This document shows positions 48,598 through 58,793 of a stretch of 64,000 nt of DNA, piece after piece (the stretch's first letter is position 1; every line of letters starts with the position of its first letter). This stretch comes from Chloroflexota bacterium. GTDB taxonomy: Bacteria; Chloroflexota; Anaerolineae; Anaerolineales; Villigracilaceae. A model generated the notes under the pieces. It made no database searches. It was not told the origin of the DNA and saw only the letters and a program-made list of their open reading frames with translations. The translations under genes were made by a program, and so were the position numbers. Where the stretch lies: positions 144,242-208,241 of the forward strand of contig JACRBI010000038.1 of the NCBI GenBank assembly GCA_016234495.1, written 5' to 3'.

Positions 48598-50724
48598 TTA
48601 TGATTTTAGCATACGGAGACCACTGCCGATGACTACGAACTCGCTGATCTCGTGAGCCAGTACTGCAATAGGCAAGGTGAACCAACCGCCTACTGCACCG
48701 ATGACAAGCACACCGATCACTAGGGCCGAAAGGGCCAGGTTTTGATTGACGACGGACTGATTGCGCTTTGCCAGTTTGAGCGCGTATGCAAGTTTTTCCA
48801 AATCGTCTGCCATCAGCGCGACATCGGCGGTTTCCAAAGCCACGTCCGTTCCCGCCGCTCCCATCGCAACCCCTACGGTCGCTTCCGCCAGCGCAGGGGC
48901 ATCGTTGACTCCATCCCCAACCATCGCCACATGTCCATAGCGGGAGGTGAGTTCGCGCACTTTGACAGCCTTATCTTCCGGCTTTAAGTCAGCATACACT
49001 TCGTCGATCCCAAGTTCGCGGGCGATAGCCTGGGCGGTGCGCTCATTGTCACCGGTCAGCATGACCACTTTGTCGACTCCGGCAGCATGTATTGCATCAA
49101 TGGCTTTCTGAGCGTTGGGGCGGATGTTGTCGCGGATGGCAATCAATCCCCAGGGATCCTGTTCATCGCCCACGATAACGACGGTCTTGCCCTCGCTCTG
49201 CAGTTGGTTGATGTCCCCCCAAGAGTGCTCCAGCGAGACGCTCAGTTTCGAGTGGAATAAATCGGGGCTGCCAATATAAATGGTGCGTCCATCCAAACGA
49301 GCGGAAGCGCCAGCCCCTGTGAGAGAGTGGAAGTCTGCCAGCTCAACCGGTTGAACACCCTGCGCTTCTGCATATCGAACAATAGCTTGTGCCAGGGGAT
49401 GACCACTGCGCCGCTCAATGCCAGACGCCGCGGCTAATAACTCCTGCTTGGAATTTGTTAAGCGGTCCAGGTCCTGACGGAAGAGGATCACATCTGTCAC
49501 TTCCGGCTCGCCGCGTGTTAGGGTGCCAGTCTTATCCATCGCCACAACCTTCACTTTGGCGAGCTCTTCCACATACACTCCGCCTTTGATCAGCACACCA
49601 TTACGCGCACCAGTGCCAAGTGAAGCTACTAATGTGATTGGGATGGAAATAACCAGAGCGCATGGTGCGGCGGCGACGATGAAGACTGTCGCCCGGGTGA
49701 TCCACATCACCCAGCCCGCGCTGAAGAACAGAGGCGGCACAATGGCAATCAGAATGCCGATGAGCAAAACGATGGGACTGTAACGTTTGCCGAAGCGCTC
49801 GATGAAGCGCTGGCTCTTGCCTTTCTTTTCCTGTGCTTCCTCGACCATGTGGATGATGCGACTGATCGTATTATCGGCAAATGTTTTCGTTGCACGCACT
49901 TCAAGCGCGCCTTCACCATTGATACTCCCCGCGAACACCGCGTCACCAACTTGTTTTTCAACGGGGACACTTTCGCCCGTGACGGGTGCCTGATTGACGC
50001 TCGACGATCCGACCAAGACCGCGCCGTCGGTTGCCATCGATTGACCAGGCTTGACGATGAACACGTCACCGACTTCGAGTTCCTCAACCGGGATTTCACG
50101 CTCGATATTATCGCGCCGTACCAACGCCACTTTTGGCGCGAGGTTCATCAAGGCTTTGATCGCGGCGCGGGTTTTTTCCTCCGTATAACCCTCCGCGGCT
50201 TCGCTGATGGAATAAAGGAAGACCAGCATGGCTCCCTCCAACGGCTCACCCATCGCCGCGGCAACGACCGCGGCGATGGTCATCAGGAGTTCGATGCCAA
50301 TTTCACGCTCGAAGATCAATTCTTCAAGGGCTTCGCGTCCAAAGTAATATCCGCCAATCAGGATTGCGGCAACAAAAATCACGGTGGAAAAGATTGCCGG
50401 TGCGCCAGCCAGACCGATCAGCCAGCCGATCAGCAGCAATATGCCGGATGCCACTGAGGTCAGCACCTTGGGGTTTTGCCAAGGTTTGGGCTGTTCAGCC
50501 ATCTCCATACCTTTTTGTGGCGGAAAGCCGAGCGCTTCCAGTTTCTCTTTCAGCGTTTCAGGTTTGGTCGCGGCGGGGTCGTATGTGATTGCAACCTTGG
50601 CAGATTTAAAGTACACCTTCAAATTCACCAATCCATTAAATCCTTCCAAGCCACGCTCAATGGCATTGGCGTCATGTTCGCAATCCAGGTTGCCGACGCG
50701 CAGTTCGAGTTGTTTGGTATTCAT
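48598..50724 (-). CDS. P1B-type metal ATPase with APC transmembrane motif
   Basis: FIVAAAPCALVISIP; DKTGTLTRG; N-terminal HMA-like domain lacking CxxC (VGNLDCEHDA). Confidence 0.92.
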   Translation of the reverse strand: MNTKQLELRVGNLDCEHDANAIERGLEGFNGLVNLKVYFKSAKVAITYDPAATKPETLKEKLEALGFPPQKGMEMAEQPKPWQNPKVLTSVASGILLLIGWLIGLAGAPAIFSTVIFVAAILIGGYYFGREALEELIFEREIGIELLMTIAAVVAAAMGEPLEGAMLVFLYSISEAAEGYTEEKTRAAIKALMNLAPKVALVRRDNIEREIPVEELEVGDVFIVKPGQSMATDGAVLVGSSSVNQAPVTGESVPVEKQVGDAVFAGSINGEGALEVRATKTFADNTISRIIHMVEEAQEKKGKSQRFIERFGKRYSPIVLLIGILIAIVPPLFFSAGWVMWITRATVFIVAAAPCALVISIPITLVASLGTGARNGVLIKGGVYVEELAKVKVVAMDKTGTLTRGEPEVTDVILFRQDLDRLTNSKQELLAAASGIERRSGHPLAQAIVRYAEAQGVQPVELADFHSLTGAGASARLDGRTIYIGSPDLFHSKLSVSLEHSWGDINQLQSEGKTVVIVGDEQDPWGLIAIRDNIRPNAQKAIDAIHAAGVDKVVMLTGDNERTAQAIARELGIDEVYADLKPEDKAVKVRELTSRYGHVAMVGDGVNDAPALAEATVGVAMGAAGTDVALETADVALMADDLEKLAYALKLAKRNQSVVNQNLALSALVIGVLVIGAVGGWFTLPIAVLAHEISEFVVIGSGLRMLKS

Positions 50725-50773
50725 AGTAATTTCTCCATAAGTAATTGAAAATGATATCCGAAACTAAGGACCT

Positions 50774-51259
50774 TCATCCGCCACTTCCCACAGGCCGTTT
50801 ATCCGTCAAGCTAAACAACAATAAGAGGGCAACGCCCAGCACGATGAACGTATCTGCCACGTTGAATGTCGGAAAACGAGTTGTACCGAAGCCAGCATCG
50901 AGGAAATCGGTAACGCGGCCATCCGGTAAGCGATCGGCAAAATTGGCAATTGCCCCGCCAAGGATCAGTCCGATGGGCGCGGCCGCTGTAGGCGGCAATT
51001 CGCCACTGCGAAGCGTACTTACCAGCCAGATCACCATGCCCACAATAATGATCCCGGTGAGAACCAGCGGTCCAACTCCGCCGTTGGCGAACAGCCCAAA
51101 TGCAACGCCTGTGTTATAGCCAAGTGTCAGGCGGAAGAATTGTCCGGCAAGCGGCATCGGCTGAAAGGGGATCAAAACTTGTTCAACCCATGTTTTGGTC
51201 ATCCAATCCAACGACAAGACAATCAGCAGGGAGACGAGCGCGCGATAAATCGGTTTCAT
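50774..51259 (-). CDS. lspA: Signal peptidase II
   Basis: LTLGYNTGVAFGLF; LGGAIANFADRLPDGRVTDFLD; FNVADTFI. Confidence 0.93.
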   Translation of the reverse strand: MKPIYRALVSLLIVLSLDWMTKTWVEQVLIPFQPMPLAGQFFRLTLGYNTGVAFGLFANGGVGPLVLTGIIIVGMVIWLVSTLRSGELPPTAAAPIGLILGGAIANFADRLPDGRVTDFLDAGFGTTRFPTFNVADTFIVLGVALLLLFSLTDKRPVGSGG

Positions 51260-51272
51260 TCAAAGCCTTCTT

Positions 51273-51620
51273 CTATTTCTCTGTGCGAGGGATGTTATAG
51301 CGCGTGCATTCATAGACGCCGAGCGCGACATCGGCGAGCAATGACTCGGTAAGAGCCAGCAGTTCACCCACCCGGTCGTCGCTCAAATGGTAGGTGACAT
51401 ACCGTCCTTGTTGTTCAGCCACCACCAAACCACAATCACGCAAACAACTTAAGTGATTTGAGACATTAGGTTGGGAAAGACTGGTAGCCTCGACGATTTC
51501 GCTTACGGTTAACGGTCCATTACGCAACGCATCAAGAATGCCCAAGCGCGAGGGATCGCCGAAGCCGCGAAAGAGTTTGGCTTGTAAGTTGGTTTTAGAA
51601 GGGGCAGAGACGGTAATCAT
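51273..51620 (-). CDS. ArsR-family sensor, CmtR-like
   Basis: NVSNHLSCLRDCGLVVAEQQGRYVTYHL; C-terminal VYECTRYN. Confidence 0.88.
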   Translation of the reverse strand: MITVSAPSKTNLQAKLFRGFGDPSRLGILDALRNGPLTVSEIVEATSLSQPNVSNHLSCLRDCGLVVAEQQGRYVTYHLSDDRVGELLALTESLLADVALGVYECTRYNIPRTEK

Positions 51621-51630
51621 ACATTCCTCA

Positions 51631-51653
51631 TATCATCGTATCAGTATATGATA
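51631..51653 (-). promoter_or_regulatory. Candidate operator of the CmtR-like ArsR
   Basis: TATCAT-N11-ATGATA immediately upstream of its start. Confidence 0.5.
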
Positions 51654-51771
51654 ATATTTTACCCATTTAAGATGAATTGTCAAGGCATATATCGGACTTT
51701 TACTTTTTCTACACAACTTCTACATGTCTGGCAGGTATCCTGTGTGTAACTTCACAAACAGGAGATGGCTC

Positions 51772-52536
51772 ATGAAAGTTTTAAAGATCATTCTCGGATT
51801 GGTCGCGGCTGGTGTTTTGCTAGCAGGCGGCTTTGCGGCAGGGACATTCATCACCCAGAAACGAACTGCCAACATCCCCGCTCAGCAATTTGTCCAGCCG
51901 ACATTTGTTTGGCAACAACAAATCCAACCCACTGCAGTTCCTCAACAGCAATTTCAACCCACGATAGTTCCACAACAACCCCAGGCAACACCCGCCCCGC
52001 AGTCCACGCCACTTGCCATTCCACCGCAGGGACAGTGGGGACGAGGTGGATGGATGATGGATCCTCAGGGAGAATGGGAACACGGCTGGATGATGCAGCC
52101 CAACTATGCACCTCAAGGTCAACAAGGCTGGAGCATGCATGATGAGGATTATGAAAATGGGAATGGTATGCACGATGGGATGATGAACGGCTGGCAGACC
52201 AATCCCAACTTGTATCCTACGCAGACTGTCCCCAACACTTCGCCAAACTATCCCACCCCTTCCGCCTCTGTCTCATTCAGAAATAACGTTCAGCCCATCT
52301 TTGCAGCGCGTTGCATTGCCTGTCACGGCGGGACAAATGGCTTATCCCTCGATACATACGATAACGTTCTGAAGGGCAGCATAAACGGCGTAGTCGTCAT
52401 CCCTGGCGATGTGTACAACAGCCGCCTTGCCTATTATGTATATAGTGGTTACATGCCTTTTCGTAACGCACCGCTTACTTCAACCGAAATTCAAACCATT
52501 CTGGATTGGATTGCTTTGGGCGCTCCCAATAATTAA
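51772..52536 (+). CDS. Gln/Pro-rich and Met/Gly/Trp-rich exported protein with heme-c-like CIACHGG
   Basis: N-terminal TM; RNNVQPIFAARCIACHGGTNGLSLDTYDNVLKGSINGVVVIPG. Confidence 0.75.
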   Translation: MKVLKIILGLVAAGVLLAGGFAAGTFITQKRTANIPAQQFVQPTFVWQQQIQPTAVPQQQFQPTIVPQQPQATPAPQSTPLAIPPQGQWGRGGWMMDPQGEWEHGWMMQPNYAPQGQQGWSMHDEDYENGNGMHDGMMNGWQTNPNLYPTQTVPNTSPNYPTPSASVSFRNNVQPIFAARCIACHGGTNGLSLDTYDNVLKGSINGVVVIPGDVYNSRLAYYVYSGYMPFRNAPLTSTEIQTILDWIALGAPNN

Positions 52537-52567
52537 TGAAAAATCTATTACGAAAGGAAATGATAAA

Positions 52568-52870
52568 ATGAAAAACGTTACACTCTGGATCGTGATCGGC
52601 GCAATTGCTCTTTTCGCCCTCGGCTTGTTTGGCGGTATGTTCATGCCCTTTGGATGGAACAACTCAGCAATCGGTTACGGCTGTGATGGTTGGAACGGCT
52701 ACGGTATGATAGGTAATCACGGTTTTATGCCCATGATGGGTGGATGGGGCATGATGCCTTTTGGTTTTCTCGGCATGGCGTTCATGTGGCTCGTACCACT
52801 CGGCGTTCTCGCTCTCATCGTCGGTGGAATTTTCTGGCTCGTTCGCACCCTGACGCAAAAACAGGCATGA
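52568..52870 (+). CDS. Gly/Met/Trp-rich two-TM protein
   Basis: FMPMMGGWGMMPFGFLGMAFMWLVPLGVLALI; paralogue of 13401. Confidence 0.7.
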   Translation: MKNVTLWIVIGAIALFALGLFGGMFMPFGWNNSAIGYGCDGWNGYGMIGNHGFMPMMGGWGMMPFGFLGMAFMWLVPLGVLALIVGGIFWLVRTLTQKQA

Positions 52871-52906
52871 CCATCTTGGTCGGGTGCGAGTAGCAGGAGA
52901 TTAATC

Positions 52907-53605
52907 TTGGCAGACAAAATTTTAATCGTAGAGGATGAAGCGCATATCACGCGCACCCTGCGTCTATACCTCGAACAGGCTGGCTACCAGGTTGTCATCA
53001 TTGCAGATGGCGCACAGGCAATGCCAGCCTTTCGGCATGAAAAACCCGATCTTGTCATTCTTGATCTTCACCTGCCGCATGTGGATGGCTGGGAGATTTG
53101 TCGCCAGATCCGCCGCGAGGGCGATACGCCCATCATTATGCTGACCGCCCGCAGTGAAGAGAGCGACAAATTAATCGGATTGGAACTGGGCGCGGATGAC
53201 TACGTCACCAAGCCGTTCAGTCCGCGTGAAGTGACGGCGCGGGTGCGCGTGGTCCTGCGCCGCAGTCATGGACAGGTGCAGCCGCCGCCCATCCTGCGCG
53301 CCGATACGCTTATTCTGGACCTCGAGGCGCATACTGCGGCAAAAGCCGATCAGTCACTTGACCTGACTCCCACCGAGTTCGATATCCTCGTTGCATTCAT
53401 GCGTCACCCTGGGCAGGCATTCACTCGACTGCAATTGGTGGAAGCCTCACAGGGTGTAGCCTATGAAGGGTACGAGCGCGTCATTGACCAGCACATCAAA
53501 AACCTGCGCGCCAAATTGGGTGACGATGCCCGTGCGCCGCGTTTTATCCAAACTGTATTCGGCGTGGGATATCGTTTCTCTGCAGAGTTCCGACATGATT
53601 CGTAG
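52907..53605 (+). CDS. OmpR/PhoB-family response regulator
   Basis: ILIVEDEAHITRTLR; LVILDLHLPHVDGWEICR; winged-helix C-terminus. Confidence 0.95.
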   Translation: MADKILIVEDEAHITRTLRLYLEQAGYQVVIIADGAQAMPAFRHEKPDLVILDLHLPHVDGWEICRQIRREGDTPIIMLTARSEESDKLIGLELGADDYVTKPFSPREVTARVRVVLRRSHGQVQPPPILRADTLILDLEAHTAAKADQSLDLTPTEFDILVAFMRHPGQAFTRLQLVEASQGVAYEGYERVIDQHIKNLRAKLGDDARAPRFIQTVFGVGYRFSAEFRHDS

Positions 53606-55055
53606 CCTGTGGCTTAAGTTGATGGGAGCTTTTCTGGTGATCGTATTGATCGGCGGCGGCATTGATACCTACCTGGTCAGCCGTTCAACGCGGACTCAAT
53701 TCAGTCAGTACATTGATCAAAACGGAAGAGTGTTCGCGCAACAACTTGCCCCAACCCTTGCCCAGTATTACAGCCGACAAGGAAACTGGCAGGGTGTGGA
53801 AAATCTGCTCAATAATCCCTGGGGTGGTTCCATGATGGGGGATGGCATGGGGATGATGGACGAAGGGGATTGGGGCATGTGGCAGGGCTGGGATGGTATG
53901 GAGACAAACGGCGGGATGGGTATGGGAGACTCCAATCCGTGGAACATGATGGGAATACGCCTCCTGCTTGCCGATACGCAGGGAACCATCATCGCGGATA
54001 GTGCCGCGCTGGATACGGGGAAGACCATTTCGTCGGCAGACCTCACGACGGGTGTACCCATCCTGGTTGGGAATCAACAGGTGGGAACGCTCCTGCCAGT
54101 CAGTGCAGGAACGAACGTATCGGGGGCGGCGGGAGAATTTGTCTCATCCGTCAATCAATCCACCTGGTTGGCGGGAGGAATTGCAGCCCTCGTCGCGTTC
54201 GTGCTCGGCTCGATCTTATTCTTCCAAATTGTATCCCCTGTTCAGAAGTTGACTTCCGCCGCACAAAAAATCGCCGCTGGTGACCTGAAACAACGGATTC
54301 CAAATCAGTCACAGGACGAGATCGGAATGCTGGCAACCGCGTTCAACCAAATGGCAGACTCGCTTTCGCAACATGAGGAACTGCGCCGCAATCTGATCGC
54401 CGATGTCGCGCACGAACTACGGACTCCGCTTACTGTAATTCAAGGCAATCTTGAAGCCATGCTGGATGGAGTCCTGCCGACCAGCCCGCAGGAGATCGCC
54501 ACCCTTCGTGATGAGACCGCATTGTTGACGCGTCTCGTTTCGGACTTGCGATTGCTCTCTTTGGCTGAGTCGGGTCAATTGAAACTGGAACACGTCAAGG
54601 CTAATCCAGCTGAACTGGTTGCGCGCGCCGTAGAACCTTTCCGTTTGCAGGCACAGTCCAGCAATGTGAAATTAAACCTCGAACTTGCTTCCAATTTCCC
54701 TCCGATTGAATTGGATGTTGATCGGATAACACAAGTTATACGGAACTTGTTGAGTAACGCCCTGCGTCACACGCCCGAAGGCGGGCAGGTAATAGTAACC
54801 TGCAAGAATGATACATCGCATCAATTGCTTATCACCGTATCCGATACGGGTGAGGGAATTTCGCATGCCGCTCTCCCTTATGTTTTTGATCGATTCTATC
54901 GCGCCGACAAATCCCGTTCGCGCGCCAGCGGCGGTTCGGGAATTGGACTGGCTATCGTCAAGCAATTGGTGGAGGCGCACGGAGGAACGGTGTGGGTGGA
55001 AAGCCAGCCAGGTCGGGGAGCGATATTTGGATTTACATTGCCCACAAAAGATTGA
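53595..55055 (+). CDS. HAMP sensor histidine kinase with Met/Trp/Gly-rich sensor loop
   Basis: ADVAHELRTPLTVIQGNLEAML; GGSGIGLAIVKQLVEAHGG; extracytoplasmic GGSMMGDGMGMMDEGDWGMWQGWDGMETNGGMGMGD. Confidence 0.94.
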   Translation: MIRSLWLKLMGAFLVIVLIGGGIDTYLVSRSTRTQFSQYIDQNGRVFAQQLAPTLAQYYSRQGNWQGVENLLNNPWGGSMMGDGMGMMDEGDWGMWQGWDGMETNGGMGMGDSNPWNMMGIRLLLADTQGTIIADSAALDTGKTISSADLTTGVPILVGNQQVGTLLPVSAGTNVSGAAGEFVSSVNQSTWLAGGIAALVAFVLGSILFFQIVSPVQKLTSAAQKIAAGDLKQRIPNQSQDEIGMLATAFNQMADSLSQHEELRRNLIADVAHELRTPLTVIQGNLEAMLDGVLPTSPQEIATLRDETALLTRLVSDLRLLSLAESGQLKLEHVKANPAELVARAVEPFRLQAQSSNVKLNLELASNFPPIELDVDRITQVIRNLLSNALRHTPEGGQVIVTCKNDTSHQLLITVSDTGEGISHAALPYVFDRFYRADKSRSRASGGSGIGLAIVKQLVEAHGGTVWVESQPGRGAIFGFTLPTKD

Positions 55056-55085
55056 TGCACATATTTTCATTTATTGACCTTTGCC

Positions 55086-55140
55086 TTGACATTCGTTACT
55101 GATATTAGTATCATTCAATAGTTGAGCAATCATTCAACTA
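55086..55140 (+). promoter_or_regulatory. sigma70-like promoter with SmtB-type operator
   Basis: TTGACA-N17-TATCAT; operator TAGTTGAGCAATCATTCAACTA around the expected +1. Confidence 0.7.
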
Positions 55141-55171
55141 ATTTCGAGGCACAAGTAAAGGAAATAAAAAC

Positions 55172-55780
55172 ATGTTGGAATCAATCTTTGTTGTAGCACT
55201 ATTCCTACTTTATATGCTTCTTTGGAAAGTCAAGAAAATACAGCAGAAAAGAGTAACTGGCATAGATCCAGAGGTAATGGGAGAATCCACATCCAACGTT
55301 CAGCAATTCATGAGCCATTTTACGAATTTTCTGACCGTGTATGCAGGAATCGTGATCCTGATCCATGCAACCAATTTCCAATGGGAATCACTGTTCAGCC
55401 GTTATCCATTATTGTCTTCCGCAAAAGTAGATGTGATGGGTTTCTTTGTTGGCTTATTTGGTTTGTCAATTTGTCTGTATGCGCAGATCAAAATGGGATC
55501 ATCGTGGAGGGTGGGAATAGACGAAAAAGTAAAGACGCAACTCATCACGACCGGATTGTATAAATTCGTCAGAAATCCAACTTACCTCGGACTTTTTCTG
55601 CTCAATATCGGTGTCTGGTTGATCTGGCCCACGTGGACAGTCTTCCTGCTGAATATCCTGTTTATCCTTTTCCTGGAAATTCAGGTACGTTGTGAAGAGG
55701 ATTATTTATCATCAGTCCACGGAGTAGATTATGGCGAGTATAAAAAACGAACGAAGCGCTATGTGCCATTTATCTATTGA
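55172..55780 (+). CDS. ICMT/PEMT-like membrane methyltransferase
   Basis: TTGLYKFVRNPTYLGLFLLNIGVWLIWPTW; C-terminal EEDYLSSVHGVDYGEYKKRTKRYVPF. Confidence 0.8.
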   Translation: MLESIFVVALFLLYMLLWKVKKIQQKRVTGIDPEVMGESTSNVQQFMSHFTNFLTVYAGIVILIHATNFQWESLFSRYPLLSSAKVDVMGFFVGLFGLSICLYAQIKMGSSWRVGIDEKVKTQLITTGLYKFVRNPTYLGLFLLNIGVWLIWPTWTVFLLNILFILFLEIQVRCEEDYLSSVHGVDYGEYKKRTKRYVPFIY

Positions 55781-55800
55781 TCGTTCCAGTGGATACAACC

Positions 55801-56100
55801 ATGCATAAGACCACTGTCACACCAGAAATTGCATCCGACCTTGCTACTCTGTTCGATTCTTTAAGCGACCCGACACGCATTCTCATCATCAGCGCCTTGC
55901 TCAATGGGGAGGTTGGTGTCGGCGACTTGGTGGAGCGTCTGGGGTTGACCAAGTCCGCCGTCTCGCACCAATTGCGCGGACTGCGCGACAAGCGGCTTAT
56001 CCGCACCCGTAAACAGGGGCGCAACGTTTTTGTTTGCCTCGATGATGATCATGTGATCGAATTGTTCAAACGTGGTCTCGACCACGTCCTGCATGGCTGA
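55801..56100 (+). CDS. ArsR/SmtB-family Zn-type sensor
   Basis: LGLTKSAVSHQLRGLRDKRLIRTRKQGRNVFVCLDDDHVIELFKRGLDHVLHG. Confidence 0.9.
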   Translation: MHKTTVTPEIASDLATLFDSLSDPTRILIISALLNGEVGVGDLVERLGLTKSAVSHQLRGLRDKRLIRTRKQGRNVFVCLDDDHVIELFKRGLDHVLHG

Positions 56101-56450
56101 TATGAAGAACACTGTTCAACGAGTTCTGCTAACACTCCTACTCCTCCTCATCCTGTTCGGGATGGTGGGGCATTGGGTGAGCTCAGCAAAAATCACGGCT
56201 CACGCTTCCAGTGAGTCGGTCTGTGTCATTCATGCGGGGATTCTGCTGCCAGAACAACCCAAACCCTCACAAAACAAACCCAATGTTTCCCTTCTGCCGC
56301 AGCCAGATCAGACGATCCCCTGGTGTTTGCGCGAAAATATTTCCCACCCGCCAACAATGTAGTTTCGACTTTTCTGCCTGTTGCCCTACCTGTTCAAGGC
56401 GAGGGCTATTAACCATTTCCCGTACCAGATAATAAACAAGGATATATCTT

Positions 56451-58793
56451 ATGGAAAAAACCATTGATCTCGAAATCCCGCTCTTAATGCCAGGCGTTGA
56501 AAATGATAAAGATGAATGCTTAAATCGTCTGGAAGAATCATTTAAAAATTACAAAGGAATCATCCGCGCGCATGTCGAGCGAGATAAATCCCCTGTGGAT
56601 TTGTGCATACACTATGATCCCAATTTGTTGACCCTCTCCGATGTCAAACGCCTCGCCGAACGCGCAGGCGCGCAGATCATCAACCGCTTCCATCACGAAT
56701 CAATCGCCGTCGAAGGCATGGACTGTTCAGATTGCGTGACCGTAATCGAGCATAGCGTGGGACGAATGGATGGCGTGCTGTCTGTCAACGTCAACTACCC
56801 CGCTGAAAAAATGTGGATCGAATACGATAGTCAAAAAGTAAATCGCGCCTCCATCGAGAAACGCGTCCGCTCACTGGGATATGAAATTCCCGTGGAAGGT
56901 TTTCGCAGTTGGTACAAGGAAAACCGTGAAATCGTATTCAGCCTGACGGCAGGTTTGCTCCTGCTCATTGGCTGGCTAGGTGAGACCTTTTTCGGTTTAC
57001 CAGTATTGATTGCCACAACTCTCTATATCACCGCCTATATCTTCGGCGGTTGGGATATTTCACAACACGCCTGGCACGCCATCAAAGAGAAACATTTCGA
57101 TACTGACCTGCTGATGGTTATGGCGGCGCTCGGCGCGGCATTCCTCGGTGAATTCGCCGAGGGTGCATTGTTGCTATTCCTCTTTAGTCTTGGTCACGCG
57201 CTGGAAGAACGCGCCCTAGACCGCGCCCGCGCCGCAGTCCGTGCGTTGGCGGACCTTGCGCCAAAAACCGCCCTCGTAAAACGTGACGGCAAGGAACAGG
57301 AACTCCCTGTTGAGTCATTGCAACTCGAAGATATTGTCATCGTCCGCCCTGGTGTGCGCATCCCTGTGGATGGAGTCATTCTGGATGGAAATTCTGGAGT
57401 TGACCAAGCCTCCGTCACGGGCGAGTCGCTTCCCGTTGATAAAGTCCCTGGTGATCAGGTTTTTGCAAGCACGGTCAATGGCGAAGGAGCGCTGGAAGTG
57501 AAGGTCTCGCGTCTTGCCAAAGACTCTACGCTCTCGCGCGTGATGAAAATGGTGGAAGAGGCGCAGGCGCAGAAATCGCCCACCCAACAAACGGTTGAAA
57601 GATTCGAGCGTGTCTTTGTTCCAGCAGTATTGGTTCTCACCGCGCTGGTTATCATTGTGCCACCCTTGTTCGGTTTCCCCTTCCGTGAATCATTCCTGCG
57701 TGCAATGACTCTCCTCGTTGCCGCCTCGCCTTGCGCGCTCGCGCTGGGCACACCTGCGACCATTCTCGCGGGTGTGGCGCAAGCCGCGCGTAATGGTGTG
57801 CTAGTGAAGGGTGGAGCGCATCTTGAAAACCTGGGACGCCTCAAAGCCATCGCCTTCGACAAGACGGGCACGGTGACTCATGGTAAGCCTGAGGTAACGG
57901 ATATCGTGGCGATTCAGGAATCGGGGAAGAAAGAGGCGGATGTATTATCCATCGCGGCTGGCGCGGAATCTCGGTCCGCCCATCCGCTTGCGCAAGCAAT
58001 TGTCCGCTCGGCTCGAACTCAGGGTGTGCCTGCTTCCGTTATGGACGAAGTCGAGTCGCTGACGGGACGCGGTTTGCGCGCTATCTCGAACGGCAAAACG
58101 ATCTGGATCGGCAATCGCAAATTGATGGATGAAGCGATGGTGACACTCTCTGCCGAAGCGCTTGAAAAGGCGGACTCGTTCCAACAGGCAGGCAAGACCC
58201 TGATGTGGATCGCCGAAGATAAAACCGTCATTGGAATCATTGCCCTCGCCGATACCTTGCGCCACGAAGCCGCGCCGACCATGAAAGCCCTCAAGCAAGC
58301 GGGTGTGGCTCATACCATCATGCTGACGGGTGACAATACGCGTTCTGCTTCTGCAATTGCCAAAGAAATTGGACTGACCGAGTTTCGCGCCGAACTCATG
58401 CCCGAAGATAAGTTAACCATCATTCGCGAGTTGGTAAAGGAATATGGTCAGGTCGCAATGATCGGCGACGGCGTGAACGACGCGCCCGCGCTGGCTAATG
58501 CAACGGTAGGAATCGCAATGGGCGGCGCGGGAACAGACGTTGCACTGGAAACCGCAGACGTCGCCTTAATGGGCGATGACCTTTCCAAGTTGCCTTTTGC
58601 GGTTGGTCTCGGTCGCGCTACACGCGCGATCATCATGCAGAACCTGTTCATCTCGCTCGGCGTGATCGCCTTTCTTGTTATCACCTCGTTGACAGGCATT
58701 GTCAGTATCGGCATTGCCATCATCTTCCACGAAGGTAGTACGCTGGTCGTTGTGGCGAACGCATTGAGATTGCTGGGTTATAAATCTGCATGA
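56451..58793 (+). CDS. P1B-type Zn/Cd/Pb ATPase with SPC motif
   Basis: [41 protein letters not shown]. Confidence 0.94.
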   Translation: MEKTIDLEIPLLMPGVENDKDECLNRLEESFKNYKGIIRAHVERDKSPVDLCIHYDPNLLTLSDVKRLAERAGAQIINRFHHESIAVEGMDCSDCVTVIEHSVGRMDGVLSVNVNYPAEKMWIEYDSQKVNRASIEKRVRSLGYEIPVEGFRSWYKENREIVFSLTAGLLLLIGWLGETFFGLPVLIATTLYITAYIFGGWDISQHAWHAIKEKHFDTDLLMVMAALGAAFLGEFAEGALLLFLFSLGHALEERALDRARAAVRALADLAPKTALVKRDGKEQELPVESLQLEDIVIVRPGVRIPVDGVILDGNSGVDQASVTGESLPVDKVPGDQVFASTVNGEGALEVKVSRLAKDSTLSRVMKMVEEAQAQKSPTQQTVERFERVFVPAVLVLTALVIIVPPLFGFPFRESFLRAMTLLVAASPCALALGTPATILAGVAQAARNGVLVKGGAHLENLGRLKAIAFDKTGTVTHGKPEVTDIVAIQESGKKEADVLSIAAGAESRSAHPLAQAIVRSARTQGVPASVMDEVESLTGRGLRAISNGKTIWIGNRKLMDEAMVTLSAEALEKADSFQQAGKTLMWIAEDKTVIGIIALADTLRHEAAPTMKALKQAGVAHTIMLTGDNTRSASAIAKEIGLTEFRAELMPEDKLTIIRELVKEYGQVAMIGDGVNDAPALANATVGIAMGGAGTDVALETADVALMGDDLSKLPFAVGLGRATRAIIMQNLFISLGVIAFLVITSLTGIVSIGIAIIFHEGSTLVVVANALRLLGYKSA

